Shown here: piece by piece, positions 33,743 to 45,865 of the stretch
Numbering within the stretch: the stretch's first letter is position 1
Layout: every line of letters begins with the position of its first letter
Assembly: GCA_020746835.1 (NCBI GenBank)
Contig: JAGPNK010000011.1
Span: forward strand, 930,001 to 994,000
DNA length: 64,000 bases
DNA from: Stachybotrys elegans
Lineage: Eukaryota > Ascomycota > Sordariomycetes > Hypocreales > Stachybotryaceae
Reading direction: 5' to 3'
Position numbers and translations under genes: made by a program
Notes under the pieces: generated by a model
What the model was told of the DNA's origin: nothing
What the model saw: the letters and a program-made list of their open reading frames with translations, nothing else
Database searches by the model: none

Positions 33743-34192
33743 GCATCTGGTCAGAAATGCATAGACAAGCGATTCTCTGCGTTTTCGGGTTGGCATGAGC
33801 AGGGCGGCTATCTGTGGTTCGAGCTAGCATATAGAGTTAGACACATGCTTGAACCAGCAATGTTCTTGGGTCTTGGCTATTTGGTCGCTCCATGTGGATT
33901 TCTATCGTCACGTTACGAGGCACTACACTATACGGTGTACGGGTATCAAGCCATATCTGTTGAAACAGACGCAGGCCAACGGTTTACCAGGGTGTATCTT
34001 TGCTGCCATGGAGAATCTTCCAGCAAATCCATCTTTCCGCCCGACCGTCTACTTTGTTTTATAAACTCCAAGTCATGATGACTGCCCACGCGTCCGTAGT
34101 CGAGGGGCTAAAAAAAGAAAAAAAATGAAAGAAAAGATAAAAAAAAGAGAACGATTTAAAATCAATCCTTACGCCATTGTATGGTGCCCCCT
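33743..34192. other. Intergenic region with A-rich tract
   Basis: 450 bases between converging genes. An A/AG-rich stretch at 34107-34152 lies just past the xanthine PRTase stop. No gene is seen. Confidence 0.6.
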
Positions 34193-34877
34193 CTATTTCG
34201 CCGCATTGTCGCCCTGCTCCTTGGCCATGCGGTCGTGCTCCTCAATGTCCTGGGCCTCCCAGGGGTAGCAGATCCAGTAGTCGGGGATGGTGCGGGCAGC
34301 ACAGTAGCGCGTGGCCATCATGTCGGCGGGCAGAGTACCCTTCTTGGTCTTGTCCTTGTTCTGGAGGGTGTGTTAGCGGAAAGGGGGCTGTTGGTAGGTG
34401 GATGGGGGGTTGAGTGCGCACGTGTAGGACAAAGATGCTGAACTGGGTCTGGGGAGCATCGCCACCCATGCGCTGCCTGGCGGCCTCGACATCCTTCTCG
34501 AGCTCCTTGACGGCGTACTCGAGGGTGGTGCGGGTGTCGTCGACCTCGTCGACAATGAGGACGCGCTTGCCGACGAGGTTCTCCATCTCGCCGAGGGCGG
34601 TGAGGTCGAGCCACTGGGTGCGGGTGACCTTTGTGCCGGGCTCCTCGACCTGGGCGTCGCCGCCGAGCTGCTCGTAGAGGGAGAGGCCGATGGCCTGGAT
34701 GGGGATGTTGGGGCTGCCGGGCTGCTTGAGGAAGGAGCGCAGGATGCGGGCGGGCACGTAGCCGCCGCCGCCGATGGCGATGATGAGCTGCGGCTGGAAG
34801 TCGGCGAGGAGCTGGACGGCCGACTGCTGGCACAGCCGGTGCACGTCGTTGTAGGTGAGGTAGACCTTTTGGACCAT
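34193..34877 (-). CDS. xpt1: Xanthine phosphoribosyltransferase
   Basis: Purine salvage: joins xanthine (and, in relatives, guanine) to PRPP in the cytosol. Exons (minus strand) 34422-34877 and 34193-34360 join in phase to 207 residues, matching yeast Xpt1 (209). IIAIGGGGYVPARIL (about 32-46) is the flexible-loop start block, and VLIVDEVDDT (106-115) is the PRPP-binding motif with its paired acidic residues. The C-terminus DYWICYPWEAQDIEEHD is typical. The start is the ATG at 34877: the frame is open upstream, but that part is low-complexity Ser/Phe from a polypyrimidine leader. The next 120 bases upstream are pyrimidine-rich on the coding strand. Confidence 0.95.
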
Positions 34878-36104
34878 GGTGGGCGAATGTCGGAGGTAAG
34901 ACGGAGGGGATTGCCCAGAGAGGAAGAAGAGGGAGGAAGAAGAGGGAGAGGAAGAGGAAGAAGGAAAGAAAAGGGACAGGCAGAGGAGGGGGGGGAAGCT
35001 ATTCACAACTCTGACCCTCTTTTTTTTTTTTCTTTTCCAGGCACCTGCCTCTTTTTTTGCTACTTTTCCCGTCCGTCATTTCTTTGCCCCTCATGATATT
35101 TTTTTCTCTCTAATTACCCCGCCATCCGACGACGGGGGTCGCCGATGATTGCCTCACTTACTCACTTAGATCGAAAACGAGCCTCGCCTGCGTGGGGCCT
35201 GTGGCTTGAACGCGGTCTTGGCCCATGGAAGATTTTCTGACCGTTTAAAACTGAGGGGAATTGCCGTGACAGTATTTCCGCATCATGTGTCATGCAATGA
35301 CTGAGGTTGTGAATCACAACGTGCCATTATGACGTTCTGGTAATTATATTCTTCTTCCTGTTTTCTAGACGCAAGTTAGTTGATAAAAACGCCATGTTCA
35401 CGTAAAACACCATGCAATGATGCGCCACGCAGCACTTTATTTGACTCCCGTCTGGTGGCGTGCACCAAGTCAAGCCAAATTGCTTTTCCCCCTTCTACGA
35501 CTTTCTAGTTTATTGTTGTGTGGTGTGACGGACTATTTCCGCTGGTATTCCATTCCCACAATCTCGTGATGGCTTCATCCTCTCCAATTGTGTCATAACG
35601 CGAAAAGGGATACTATTCTTGTTCTTGCAAAGCATGGCTTATGAAGACACAGAGACTCATATTTTGATCTTATTTTGCAAGAGTTTACTTCCGTAATTGC
35701 AGCGCTGACTCGCAAGTCTGCAGTGAATAAGGTGATTTTGCCCAATTCAGTTCTGAGGGAATGCTTATTATTTATGCAGTTACTTTATTCTGAGGCACAG
35801 CTCATCCCCTATCAGCGCAGACCCACGGTGCAACGATGGGAGACTCAACATCTTGAATGTTGTAGGCCTTATTGCTTTGGATCTGCTCGATGAAAGTCTT
35901 GGTATCTAGCGAGAGCTCGAATATCTACCCACGGCCCCCAAACCCCCTCCTCCTGCCTGCATAATCTTGCTTCATTGCATACCAGATGCAAGGTGACCGC
36001 CGCCACGTCGTAGCCATCCATCTCGCTGGATCGAATGCTACCTGCCCATGCCTACATATGCAAATATAGTTGCACATTCACTGCAACGTAACCCTGCGCC
36101 TTGC
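34878..36104. other. 1.2 kb intergenic region
   Basis: Begins with the polypyrimidine (coding-strand) leader of xpt1 (34916-35000) and a T-run at 35022-35032. The rest is AT-richer and ends at the P450 stop. I see no gene; the open frame at 35675-35893 is short and not coding-like. Confidence 0.6.
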
Positions 36105-37744
36105 TTACTCACGGCACGCCCTCGTCAGACTCACATGCACTCCATTCTTACACGTCATGAGGAGCGCATACTGCTCTGTCCACTCCGACTCGTCCTGCGA
36201 CTCGAGTACCTCAAAGGTTTGCGCCATTCGGGCCACAAAGTAATGCAGCTCCTTGACGGCATAGTGTTCTGCATCCGTAGTCAGCACCAGATATCCTCAA
36301 TTGGCAATTTCGCCGTCCCTAGTTTGGGGGCCGTCGTTGACTCACGACCAATGCAGATCCGAGGCCCGCCGCTGAAGGGCAGATACGACCATCCTGGGCG
36401 CAGCCCGTCCCATCTCTCCGGCCTGAAGTCTTCCGGGTCGCCGCCGTAGACGGCAGGGTCTCGATGGAGCGAGTACATGTTGTATATGATGATGCCACCC
36501 TTTGGCACAAACAGTGGTGACTTGCCATCTGCGCCTCCGCCCTGGGGGAGTGTCGTATCGCGACTTGCCGTGCGGGCGTTTGTCGGGACAACCGGGTAAA
36601 GACGAAGAGCTGGAGACGCGGTCAGCACTGCTCGATAGCATGGCGCGCCAAATCTACCTTCTTGAACACACCACTTCACGTAGGGCATCTCGTGAAGCTG
36701 CTCGTTTGTCACAGACTCGGTGCCGGCCACCTCGATGACCTCGCTTCGTAGCTTGGCATATATATCTGGTCTCTTGGCCAACACGAAGAAGAGGTTGCTG
36801 AGGAGACTGGCCGCCGTGTCCCGACTGGCCAGCAGGACGTGGAGGACCTGATCCCGGAGTGTCGCGGGATCCTCGGTCGACTTTGCCAGTTCGTACAATA
36901 CGTTGTACCGCTCCGAGTCATCTGTGACCTGCTGCTTCAAGCACTTTTCAACGTAATCGTCAACGTATCGGAAGACGCGGTTCTTTGCTCTGATTCCACT
37001 GGGGCTGATGACACAGAAATGCAGAGGCCCCATCTGCAGCTTCCGGGAGCAGACTTCAGAGCAAAACTGGTAGTCATCAACAAACTGCTGCTCCCTCTCG
37101 TGGCCCCTCGTCCCATCGAGCATGTTGGTGGACACTCCCATGAGGAACTCGGTGGCGACATCCATGGTCAGCTCGAAGAATAGGGGCTGCAGGTTGACAG
37201 TCTCGCCGTCTGCCGGGATCCGTTTGAGGAAAGCCTGAAAGTGATGCTCAAGCAGATCCTTGAGCGGCTCGAGGTTTTTCTTGGTGAAGCTTGGTCGCAA
37301 TAGTGCCCGCGAGTGCGACCACTCATGGCCGTTGAGGGTGAAGATGCCGCGGCCGAGAAGGGAGCTCATGGAGGCGACGCGAAGACCAGGAAGCTCCCAG
37401 TCGTTGAACCCAACGCCGAGAATCTGCCTGATATTGTCCTTGTTGCAGGTGTACAAGACTTCAAACGTCCAGCGCTTGGCCGTGTACGTCTGCCCGAGCC
37501 GGAGAAAGTCCTGGTGCGCCGCGTCGAGATACGTCTCGGGGACCCGGCCGAGCAGCTTGTCGAGGAGGAAGTCGAGGCCTATGATGGGGTCTCGAAGCTT
37601 CATGTGCGTCTGCGCGTCCCGGCAGCCAGTCTCTCTGATGAACCTAGAGCGTCTGACAAACGTCATGGCCTTCTGCAGCACCAGTGGCACGAGAGCAAGA
37701 ATGAGGTAGGGAGCCAGCGGCTCAGCAAGCCCCAGGAGTAACAT
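36105..37744 (-). CDS. Cytochrome P450, CYP52-like (alkane/fatty-acid hydroxylase type)
   Basis: Membrane-anchored heme monooxygenase. Exons (minus strand) 36658-37744, 36346-36609 and 36105-36268 join in phase to 504 residues. An N-terminal anchor (about 1-22) precedes the catalytic body. The I-helix motif reads ASRDTAA, the ExxR pair is E362/R365 (EALRLYP, spanning the first intron), PERW follows, and the heme loop FSGGPRICIGQ places the heme cysteine at C448. The GRDTT-like I-helix and the GPRICIGQ loop resemble CYP52, whose members hydroxylate the terminal carbon of alkanes and fatty acids in the ER. The gene diverges from the A-T-C enzyme, so a role in making or trimming an acyl substrate is inferred. 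Exact CYP family assignment needs alignment. Confidence 0.88.
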
Positions 37745-39406
37745 GGTGGGAGGAGATCGGGTTCGGCACGAGAATGAAGTGTGAATAACAAAATTGAGCA
37801 TTTCTAGGGATACAGGCCACTTAAGAGGGAGCAAGGACTCGGCAAATCCGACGAGGCATCCTTCCAGAACCCTACGAGGTGTCCAAAGGAGGGCAGCCAG
37901 GGGCTCGGCCCGTCTCTCGAGCCAATATCAGACTCTCCGATTATGGATCTTATAGAAACGCTTCCCTCGAGGCCAATGGCTGCACGGCATCTATTATTAG
38001 GTCAGAACCTTCAAGGCAGTATGGGTGTCGAAATGTGCAGATAAGTCAGTCCCATGACCAGGAAGACGGGACGTGGCCTCATCTTGGTCTCAGGCCATCT
38101 TTCGGGGGAAGATAGTCCCGCTTCCTCAGGACTGCTCATCCTCGACGCCGCGGTGATCCAGCCAGGGCCATGTGCAATTTCCCACCGGAGCCAACAGCAG
38201 AAAGGCATGCGCGCATCAGCACCCTGAGAGCGATTCACAACATGGTCACGCCTCGACTCTATAAAACACGGCTGTCGACGCCACTGACAGAATCGAGTCG
38301 CACAGACGCTCGTAATAGAGGGCCGGCGAGGTGTCCTCTCTGACATCTGCATGTCTCGCATCGGCGCAGGGCCTGTCGATGATGCCGGCCGGGGCTCGCC
38401 ACATACGTCTTGGTGCGGGACGATCTGCTCAGCGCCAAAGAGCAAGCCGCACTTCCTCGCTTACATGGCTGCCATAGTCTGACCCAGGGGAATAGAAGGT
38501 AAGAAGTTTGCTATCGCCGCCCCCACCATCATCTCCAGATGGACTGTTGGGGGCCATCCTTGGCTTAGACAATGCCGTGCCGCTTGATCTAGAACGCCTC
38601 GACGTTGATAACGAGCTAGCAGCAGTGATGTATGAATAGAACTAACAATAGGGACTTTGGTCCAATATAACAGCGTGGCGAATAAATAATGATCTTTCGT
38701 CTATAGGAACAAGAACTAAGGAGAATACGCAACCGAGTCACAACACCCCAAGAACAAGACAAGATCCATGATTGGCTCAAGGCGTCCCATGAAGAGAAAT
38801 ATGATGAGTCTCCCACGCGCCCGACGTGTAGCACAGGCACATGGACGCCAGGTATCCTCGTGCAACGCCGGGATGCACTCTGGTCTCCGAGGCCGCTCAC
38901 GCTCCAGCCCCTGACCAGCAAACCCCAATGTGCGACGCGCACCTCCCAGCCGCAGCCACGTTGATCCCTGGAACAGGACAGAGAGACTCGAGTGAATCCA
39001 GTCAGCCGTGGCATTCTCGGCGAAGGCCCACCTGCATGCTGTCAGACGGAGGCCGGCATGATGATTCGATATGCGGCCGAGTGGCGCTCGTCCCGGGGAG
39101 TCATTGGACTTTTTTCCCTTTGGGGTGCGGCAAGCTGCCCCCCCATGTGAATGATGACAATGGATCCATGGCGCAATGGTGATACCTTCTCCTCTTACCG
39201 GCGTCTGCGACATTGGGTTGTGCTGAGCTCCGAGTCCTCCGATAAACAAGATCGGGTGGCGGTCGTTGCTGGGCCTGAAACACCCGATGAGCTTGTTGTA
39301 TCCGAATCAGTCTACTCAAGGGAAAGCTGCCTGGCTACGTCAGTTCGTTTGTTGATAATAGGCGCAGTCATTGTTCGAGCCGTCTCTGTCGCTTCAGAGT
39401 CCAGTC
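37745..39406. promoter_or_regulatory. 1.66 kb divergent region between the P450 and the A-T-C enzyme
   Basis: Lies between the two divergent starts and so probably holds both promoters. Several open frames of 130-180 codons occur on the minus strand (38011-38445, 38716-39249), but their composition is irregular with no domain signal, and I do not accept them as genes. Confidence 0.55.
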
Positions 39407-42400
39407 ATGGCGTCTTCAGAGGAGCAGTGGTGGTCGTCTACCCGTTACGGGACTCGTTTTGCCAACTCTGAGATTCATGGCGATGCTTGCCCGGACCTTC
39501 ATCTTAGTCTCTGGGATATATTTTCCAAGACTGTGTCTACCAACCCGGAAGGAGAAGCCGTCGTCTCGCTGTGGCAGCCAGACCCTACAACGCACGCTGC
39601 AGGACACGACGAGCCGTGCCGCTGGACATACCGGCAGCTCCAATCCAAGGCTCAAGACCTCGCCTCGGTGCTCTACTCCTCGGGCTGCCGGCCGGGGATG
39701 CGCCTCGCCGCCCTCGTTGGCAACTCGGCAGAATGGGCCCTGCTGTTCTGGACGGCGGCGAGGCTGCGCATGGCTTTTGCGCCCATCGACCCCCGTGTAT
39801 CCGCGAGAGATGTCGAGCATATGCTGTCCTCTGTGCGGCCGCAGGTGCTGGTGGCGCAAGATGCCGACACGGCAGCTGCAGCTGACAAGCTGGCATTAGA
39901 TGTCGCGCACGACGTCGTCTACATCCAGTGCGCGGGGGAGACGTCTGGTCCGTGGAAGACGCTACAGCATGTGCTGGGCACACCATGTCTGTCTCTGCTA
40001 GACTATGAGGCCTCGGGAGATGATTGTACGGGGCTCATCATCTTTACGAGCGGCACGACGGGGAATCCAAAGGCGTGTCTGCATACCAATGCCAACCTCA
40101 TTGCGCAGATGCACGACTACGATCCGAATCCCGACACGTCCTCCAGCGGCCGCTGGCTCGTCCACACGCCTGTATCGCACATCTTTGGAGTCAACAATGC
40201 GCTCCGAGCATGGAGGAACGGCGGCGCGGCGATATTTCCCTCCAAGGTCTTTGACGTCGATGCAACCATCCAGGCCCTCTCGGCAGAGAAGTGCACCGCC
40301 ATGTCTGCTACGCCCACGCTCATCAAGATGCTGCTAGCAAACCCTCGCTTCCCCCCTCCGAGCGAGCTCAACCTGGGATATGTCATTCTCGGCGGCACGT
40401 CCATCACGCGCGCTGACATCGAGCTGTGTCGCGAGCGCTTGGGGGCCAAGTTTGCGCTGCAAGCCTATGGCATGAGCGAGGGTGCGCCGCTAATCAGCTG
40501 GTCCCAGAGAGACGATACGCTCATCGATGGATTTCACTCGGGCGTGGGAAAGGTGCTTCCCGGCGCTGCTGTCCGCATTTGTCGAGTTGGTAGCGCAGAT
40601 GTCGTTGACCGCGGAGAGGCGGGTGAGCTTCATATAGGCGGACCATCGGTCATTTCGGGATACCTCGGCCATGAGGGTTCAGAGTCGTTTTATGAAGATG
40701 ACTCGGGGATTTGGCTGATGACGGGAGATCAAGCTATAATGGATGAGGAGGGTGTGGTTTACATAGTTGGGAGATACAAGGATCTCATCATCCGAGGGGG
40801 AGAAAACATTTGGCCGGCCAAGATTGAAGCTGCCTTATCCCAGCTCGGCATTCAAGTGAGACAGATATCTTGATTCTAATGCTCCGTACTGACATTCTTC
40901 AGGCATCTGTCGTCGGAGTACCGGACGCTGTTGCGGGACAGGTTCCCGTTGCCATTGTTAACCTCTCCCCAGCAGTCTCCAAGGAAGACATTGCCAAGGC
41001 AGCCGCCGATATAGGATCCGTCTACATCCTAGATTCCATCTATACCCTAGAAGAGCTAGGGATGGAACGCTTCCCACTCACGGCACTCGGAAAGATGAAG
41101 AAGGGCATGTTGAGAGACGCCGTCATCAAGATGCGTGAGGCATCCCAGGCCACACCGGACACACAAGCAAGCGGTCAAGCGGTGGGCGAAAAATCTCTGG
41201 AAAAGTCCCTTCGTGACATCTGGGAGCAGCTGACGGGGATTCGCCTCGCTGCTGATGCTTCCGTCCGAATCAACAGCGACAGCATCCTCCTCCTCCGGTA
41301 CTGCGACGCTGCTTCTCGGAAAGTAGGGAAGAAGCTGTACCTTCAGGACGTCTTGCAGTATGAGACGTTTGCAGAACAAGCCAGCCTGCTGCAATCCAGA
41401 CCAGATGCAGAAGGGGAGCAAACCGTCTCTCTCACCCACCATGCATCGACGACCGTCACAGGCCCAATGCAGATCCATTCTCATGGCTGGACATTCATTC
41501 CGGAAAACATAAAGACAACCCCTGCAGCTGATTATACGCTCTGTAAAAACTTCCTCGAGGGACTCGGCTTGCAGAGCCTGCAGATCGAACGCTGCTCGCC
41601 GATACGGAGCTCGCTCAGGCGAATGGTTGCCGGCCAGCGACCGCAGTCATACCATATCCGCATGGTTTACAAAAGCAAAGCCAAGAGCCAGGACCTCCGT
41701 GCGGGACTCGAGAACCTCATTTCTTCTCGCCAGATGCTGCGGACGTTGCTATGTTCTGATACAGGCAACGGTCCTCTCCACGTGGCGGTGTCATCGTGCC
41801 AAGAGCTCTACAAGCATCTAATCGAGAACGTTTCCGTGAGTTCTGAAGAAGAGGCCGGAGAACTCTGCCAAGATGATACCGTTGAGAGGCACTCATCGCC
41901 ATTCATGTTCAAAGCAGACATCATCACCGTCGAAAACGCAGCTCATCGGTATGTATCACTTACATGGAACCACTCCATCATCGATGCCGTCTCTCTCATC
42001 TCCCTCTTCCAAGATCTCGACTACCAACTCTCCAACCCCAGCTGGGAAATTCCCCGGCAGACCCCCTACCACTACTTCACCGATCTTCTCCACGACTTCC
42101 AGGACAGCAAGCCCGAGAAGGCTGCCGTGTCGTTCCACGCATCCCGCCTCCAAGGCATCTCTCGTCTCCAGGAGGCGCTGTGGCCACGACAAAAAGCGCC
42201 CGGCTGGATGATTTCCAACGATGCCAGCTCCGAGCATCGAGTAGCGCGTCACGAAGCCCGCCAAGACATCTGGAATGGCGCGTGGGAGGCCAAGGCTTCC
42301 ATGTTCCGCTACCCTCGCTGCGGCCGAGTCGTCCACTTGCCCGATCTCAAGACGTTGGAGACAATCCATGGAATCACACCTGCAGTGGTGTCGATGTGCG

Positions 42401-43040
42401 CACTCGTCATCTTCAACACGGGCCAGACGGGCTCCTCGTACGCCAGCTTCACCTCCTGGGAGAGCGGGCGGTCATGGCCCTTTGTCCCTCCATGGATGGA
42501 AAAGATGCTTCCTCCTGCCATGAGCGTCCAAGGTCCAACAGTTGAATGGATACTGCACTTATTCAAGATATCTCGCGAGGAGACGGTTCTCGATTTCCTC
42601 CGCAGACTCGCAGGAGAAATCACACAAGCACAGAAACACGCACACGCCCCGTGGGATAAGATCATCGAGCAGCTCCACGAAGAAGGCCCCGTCGCGGTAG
42701 AGGCGTCCTTTCGGCAGTCCTTTGTGTGGGACGTCAGCATCGGCTTCAAGAACGGCGGCGGCGAGGGAGCCTTGCAGCCCCATGCGCGGTACGACTGGGC
42801 AGACTGGTAAGCCCTCCCAGGTTTCCCTGACGTTGAGCACTGCTAATTGAGCCATGAAGTGGTATTTTCTGGAACGCGTATATGCTGGACAGCGCGTCGT
42901 TGCACTTTGTCGCCTCCTGGGATACGGCGCAGATGAATGACGTCGAGGTGGATGGGCATTGTGACAAGCTGGCTGAGGCGATGAGGCGATTGTGCGAGCG
43001 GGATAATTGGAACAAGCCTATAGGTGTCGTGTTTCCTTGA
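39407..43040 (+). CDS. NRPS-like enzyme, adenylation-carrier-condensation (A-T-C)
   Basis: Exons 39407-40855, 40903-42806 and 42860-43040 join in phase to 1177 residues. The adenylation domain (about 25-580) has IIFTSGTTGNPKA, AYGMSEG, WLMTGDQA, GRYKDLIIRGGENIWPAKIE and a C-terminal FPLTALGKMKK with the catalytic-type Lys. The GGENIWPAKIE form is acyl-CoA-ligase-like, not the RGxRIE of classical NRPS domains. A carrier domain follows, with DSI (phosphopantetheine Ser about S610). The last 500 residues form a condensation-type domain with NHSIIDA (H840, D844) in place of HHxxxDG and a closing DWADW-like DFGWG remnant. It may activate an acyl or aryl acid and transfer it to an amine or alcohol; the product is unknown. 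There is no TE or reductase domain. Confidence 0.88.
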
Positions 43041-43324
43041 CGAGTCCGTTGTGAGTGCTTGGGTTGCCGAATGATGATATGATTCGCTGGCCGAATCTAC
43101 GTATCGGAGTTGAAGCTGTTCTGAATTATGTTCTTTCTTTTATTTAGCCGTTATTCGAGTAATAGTTTCATCTTTTCTTTGTGATATGAATGTCTGCTGG
43201 AGGTGTGCTCTTTGTTGTGCGCGTGCCCGATATCCATCAACTTGACTGTGATTCAAGATTCTTTATATCCCTCCGTCTGCTATCAATGTTCCTGAAACCC
43301 GACATTTGTTCAGTTTGAACCATC

Positions 43325-43576
43325 ATGTCTTCTGGCAAATATAATCTCCAAATATGTGCTGCCCTCACATTCAGACTCACACTCTTCATCACCAATCTCT
43401 ACCCAGTTGTCATGCCACTCACGGCTCCAGAATCGTCGCTGAAGGTCGATAAGAGACGCAATAATATGGCGGAATCAGTGGAGGAGTACGAGGAAGATGC
43501 CATCGAGGTGCTGCTGTTTATCCTGCTCATCACTTTACTTCTCGGCTTCCTCAACATGATTGTCGACCGTGTCTAG
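43325..43576 (+). CDS. Possible small tail-anchored protein
   Basis: An 83-codon frame with a hydrophobic segment near its end (VLLFILLITLLLGFLNMIV) preceded by an acidic stretch, the plan of a tail-anchored membrane protein. A shorter start at 43412 is possible. There is no family match I recognise and no splice evidence, so it could be a chance frame. Confidence 0.35.
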   Translation: MSSGKYNLQICAALTFRLTLFITNLYPVVMPLTAPESSLKVDKRRNNMAESVEEYEEDAIEVLLFILLITLLLGFLNMIVDRV

Positions 43577-43794
43577 ACTTGCAGAACATACATCAATCGC
43601 GGATAGTAACGACATGAATCGAAGATAGATGCGCCAGGCATCCTTGATACCTCCTATTCCTACTGACTTGTGCTCCTTGTTTGAACCAATGATGCAGAAT
43701 CCTCACAAACCGCCATCAATCAACCGCCGTGATACTGAACCTGCCCTTTCCATCCCAAATCCGATCTCTCCCAACTCCAGCAGAAAATATCAGT

Positions 43795-44876
43795 CTACCC
43801 TCTCTGCCTTCGTCTCTCGCCATCGTCCCCATGCGCCATCCAGACAGCCGAGGCGCGCACAAAGGCCAGAACGCCCGTCCCCCACATGAAGACAGCGCAA
43901 CCCAGGACGACAGCCTTGATACCATCGCTGCGCTCCTCTAGGCACATCACCCAGAGCGACATGCTCGACACAGTGGTGAAGAGAAGGATGACGGCCTGGA
44001 AGTACATGAGCGCCATGTTGGACAGCGGTAGTGTCTCGTGGACGATGAGGGCGCAGAAGCAGAAGAAGAGCGTCATGCCGAGCGACGGCTCGACGAGTTT
44101 CCAGAACCTGCGCAACGATCCATAGTTAGCAAAGGAATCCCATGAGGAAGCGAGGGGACATACCAGTTCCAGAACGGCCCTGCGGCCTGTGATTTCTCAT
44201 AAACAGCCATCCAAGTTGTAACTCCCAGGACGCCCAGTGTCACGAGAACCTGCAACAGCAAGACCACAGCGTGCATAACAGCGCCAACGAGATGCCGCGT
44301 CTCCGTCCTGCGCGCCGTTGCCTCCTCCTCAATAGGCTGCCACCCCGGACTCACATCGCGATTACGCGAGGCATCCGAAAAGGCATACCGCGCCGACATG
44401 ATACGACGGCACTCCTCCTCATCGTCATCCTCCTCCACGGCATTGACCCAGCGCGGAAAGGGCGTCAGGGGCGGCGTCGCAGCAGCGCTACTGCCCGGCC
44501 CGTTGGAGGCCTTGACCGTCTCGACCGACGACGGCCGCTCGGGCTCCAGATAGCGAATCGTCGTCGTGTTGGCGCGGCCGCCCGCATTGGCCAGCAGGGG
44601 CGCCGTCTCACTGGGCAGAACCATCTCCGAGGCGCTGCGAGGCGTGGGCGGATACCGCGGCGGCGGGCGCAGCGTGGCAGAGGAAGAAGAAGAAGTGGTA
44701 GCGGCGTTGAGCGAGGCGTGCCTCTGATGGCGAGGCGGTTGCGCGACGGGCGACGTGTGCGCAGAAACAGCAGCCCTCTGCGGCGAAAGACCAGAGTTGT
44801 CCACGGGAGAAAGAACGAGCGTGGGATGCAGCCGGTTGCTGCGGGCGTCGGAACGAGAGAAGCATCTACCCGCCAT
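43795..44876 (-). CDS. Multi-pass membrane protein of unknown function
   Basis: Exons (minus strand) 44164-44876 and 43795-44107 join in phase to 341 residues. The first 200 residues are Ser/Pro/Arg-rich and cytosolic-looking, with an APLL dileucine-type motif and an acidic run (EEDDDEEE). Four hydrophobic segments follow in the C-terminal 140 residues, the intron falling between the first and second. The start is the ATG at 44876, because the frame extends upstream only to a TTG. I recognise no named family; the fungal-type layout suggests an endomembrane or plasma-membrane protein. Confidence 0.75.
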
Positions 44877-45865
44877 GGCCGCCGGTTTTCTCAACTACTA
44901 AATAAGTATGCAGCAGGAGAAGTCCGTCTGTGAATCAGAGCACAGCATCCGCTGGCAACTCTATTTCCTGGTCGGCAAGACACGCTTTTTGTCTTCTGTG
45001 GGGAGCGAATAGTATGTACAAACGCAATGAGGAGAAAGGCAAAGAAAGAAAGAAGAAGAAAAAAGAAGAAAAAAGGTTGCTCGCGAGGGAAGAGAGAGGA
45101 GAATGATGTTGAAAATTTAGGTGCTTCTTGTCAACGAGGGTCGACAGCTGGCCGACAGCTGTCAAGGCAAAATCAGACGAGAATATCGTAAGTACCGTGC
45201 CTGGCAACTCTGAATCAAGCCAAAAGAGATGAAGGAAGAAAGAAGGAAAGAAAGCAAGGCCCATGCTGCGGCGAGACAGGGCATGGAATGGCATTGTGCT
45301 CGTCTCCCACGGCGACATGGAAATCCTCCCTTGCCAGCCTTGGCCCGTTGATAACCTCATCATCCCATCCCCCTCTTCCCCCCTCTCCTCACCCCTCCCT
45401 CCTCAGACGGCGGATACAAGAGCCGTTTGATGCTCCCCCCTCTCCATTGGCTCGCGCGGGCAGCACGGGTCAGTGGTTTGCATGCTGTGGCTTGACTTAG
45501 TGCGTGTCGATCTGTAGGCGAGCGTCACTCGGAGGAACTACGCCGTTGTGCTGGAGTAAGGGGCACAACGTACAGCAATCAGTGAGGAGGCCGTTGATAT
45601 GCCAAGGGGTACACGGAGATGGAGCCATTGTGTGCTTGCTTGGACGCTTGATATTGTCATGTTGGTTACCAAGTACGCCTCCAAGGGTATCGGCCGATCC
45701 CATCCCCATCAAATGCCACCATGATCCAGAAAAGAAAAAGGACAAGAACAAAATTTACCCACGAATCCCAATAGCCGTCCCAATTCATCCATCATACATG
45801 TGTGGCTCCATGTGCATGTCCAGAACCCCCGTCTTACACGCCTCGGCCCCGTCTTGGCCACCCGC
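44877..45865. other. 0.99 kb intergenic region
   Basis: Promoter side of the membrane protein (an A/AG-rich tract at 45035-45078 is a coding-strand polypyrimidine tract) and the 3' flank of the peroxin. The + frame at 45504-45932 runs into the peroxin antisense strand and is not coding-like. Confidence 0.55.

Noticed and set aside
38011..38445. 144-codon minus-strand frame
   Set aside because: Same reasons as the neighbouring frame; no coherent fold or family signal.
38716..39249. 177-codon minus-strand frame between the P450 and the A-T-C gene
   Set aside because: Cys/His/Trp-rich, uneven composition with no motif; fits a chance frame in a GC-rich promoter.
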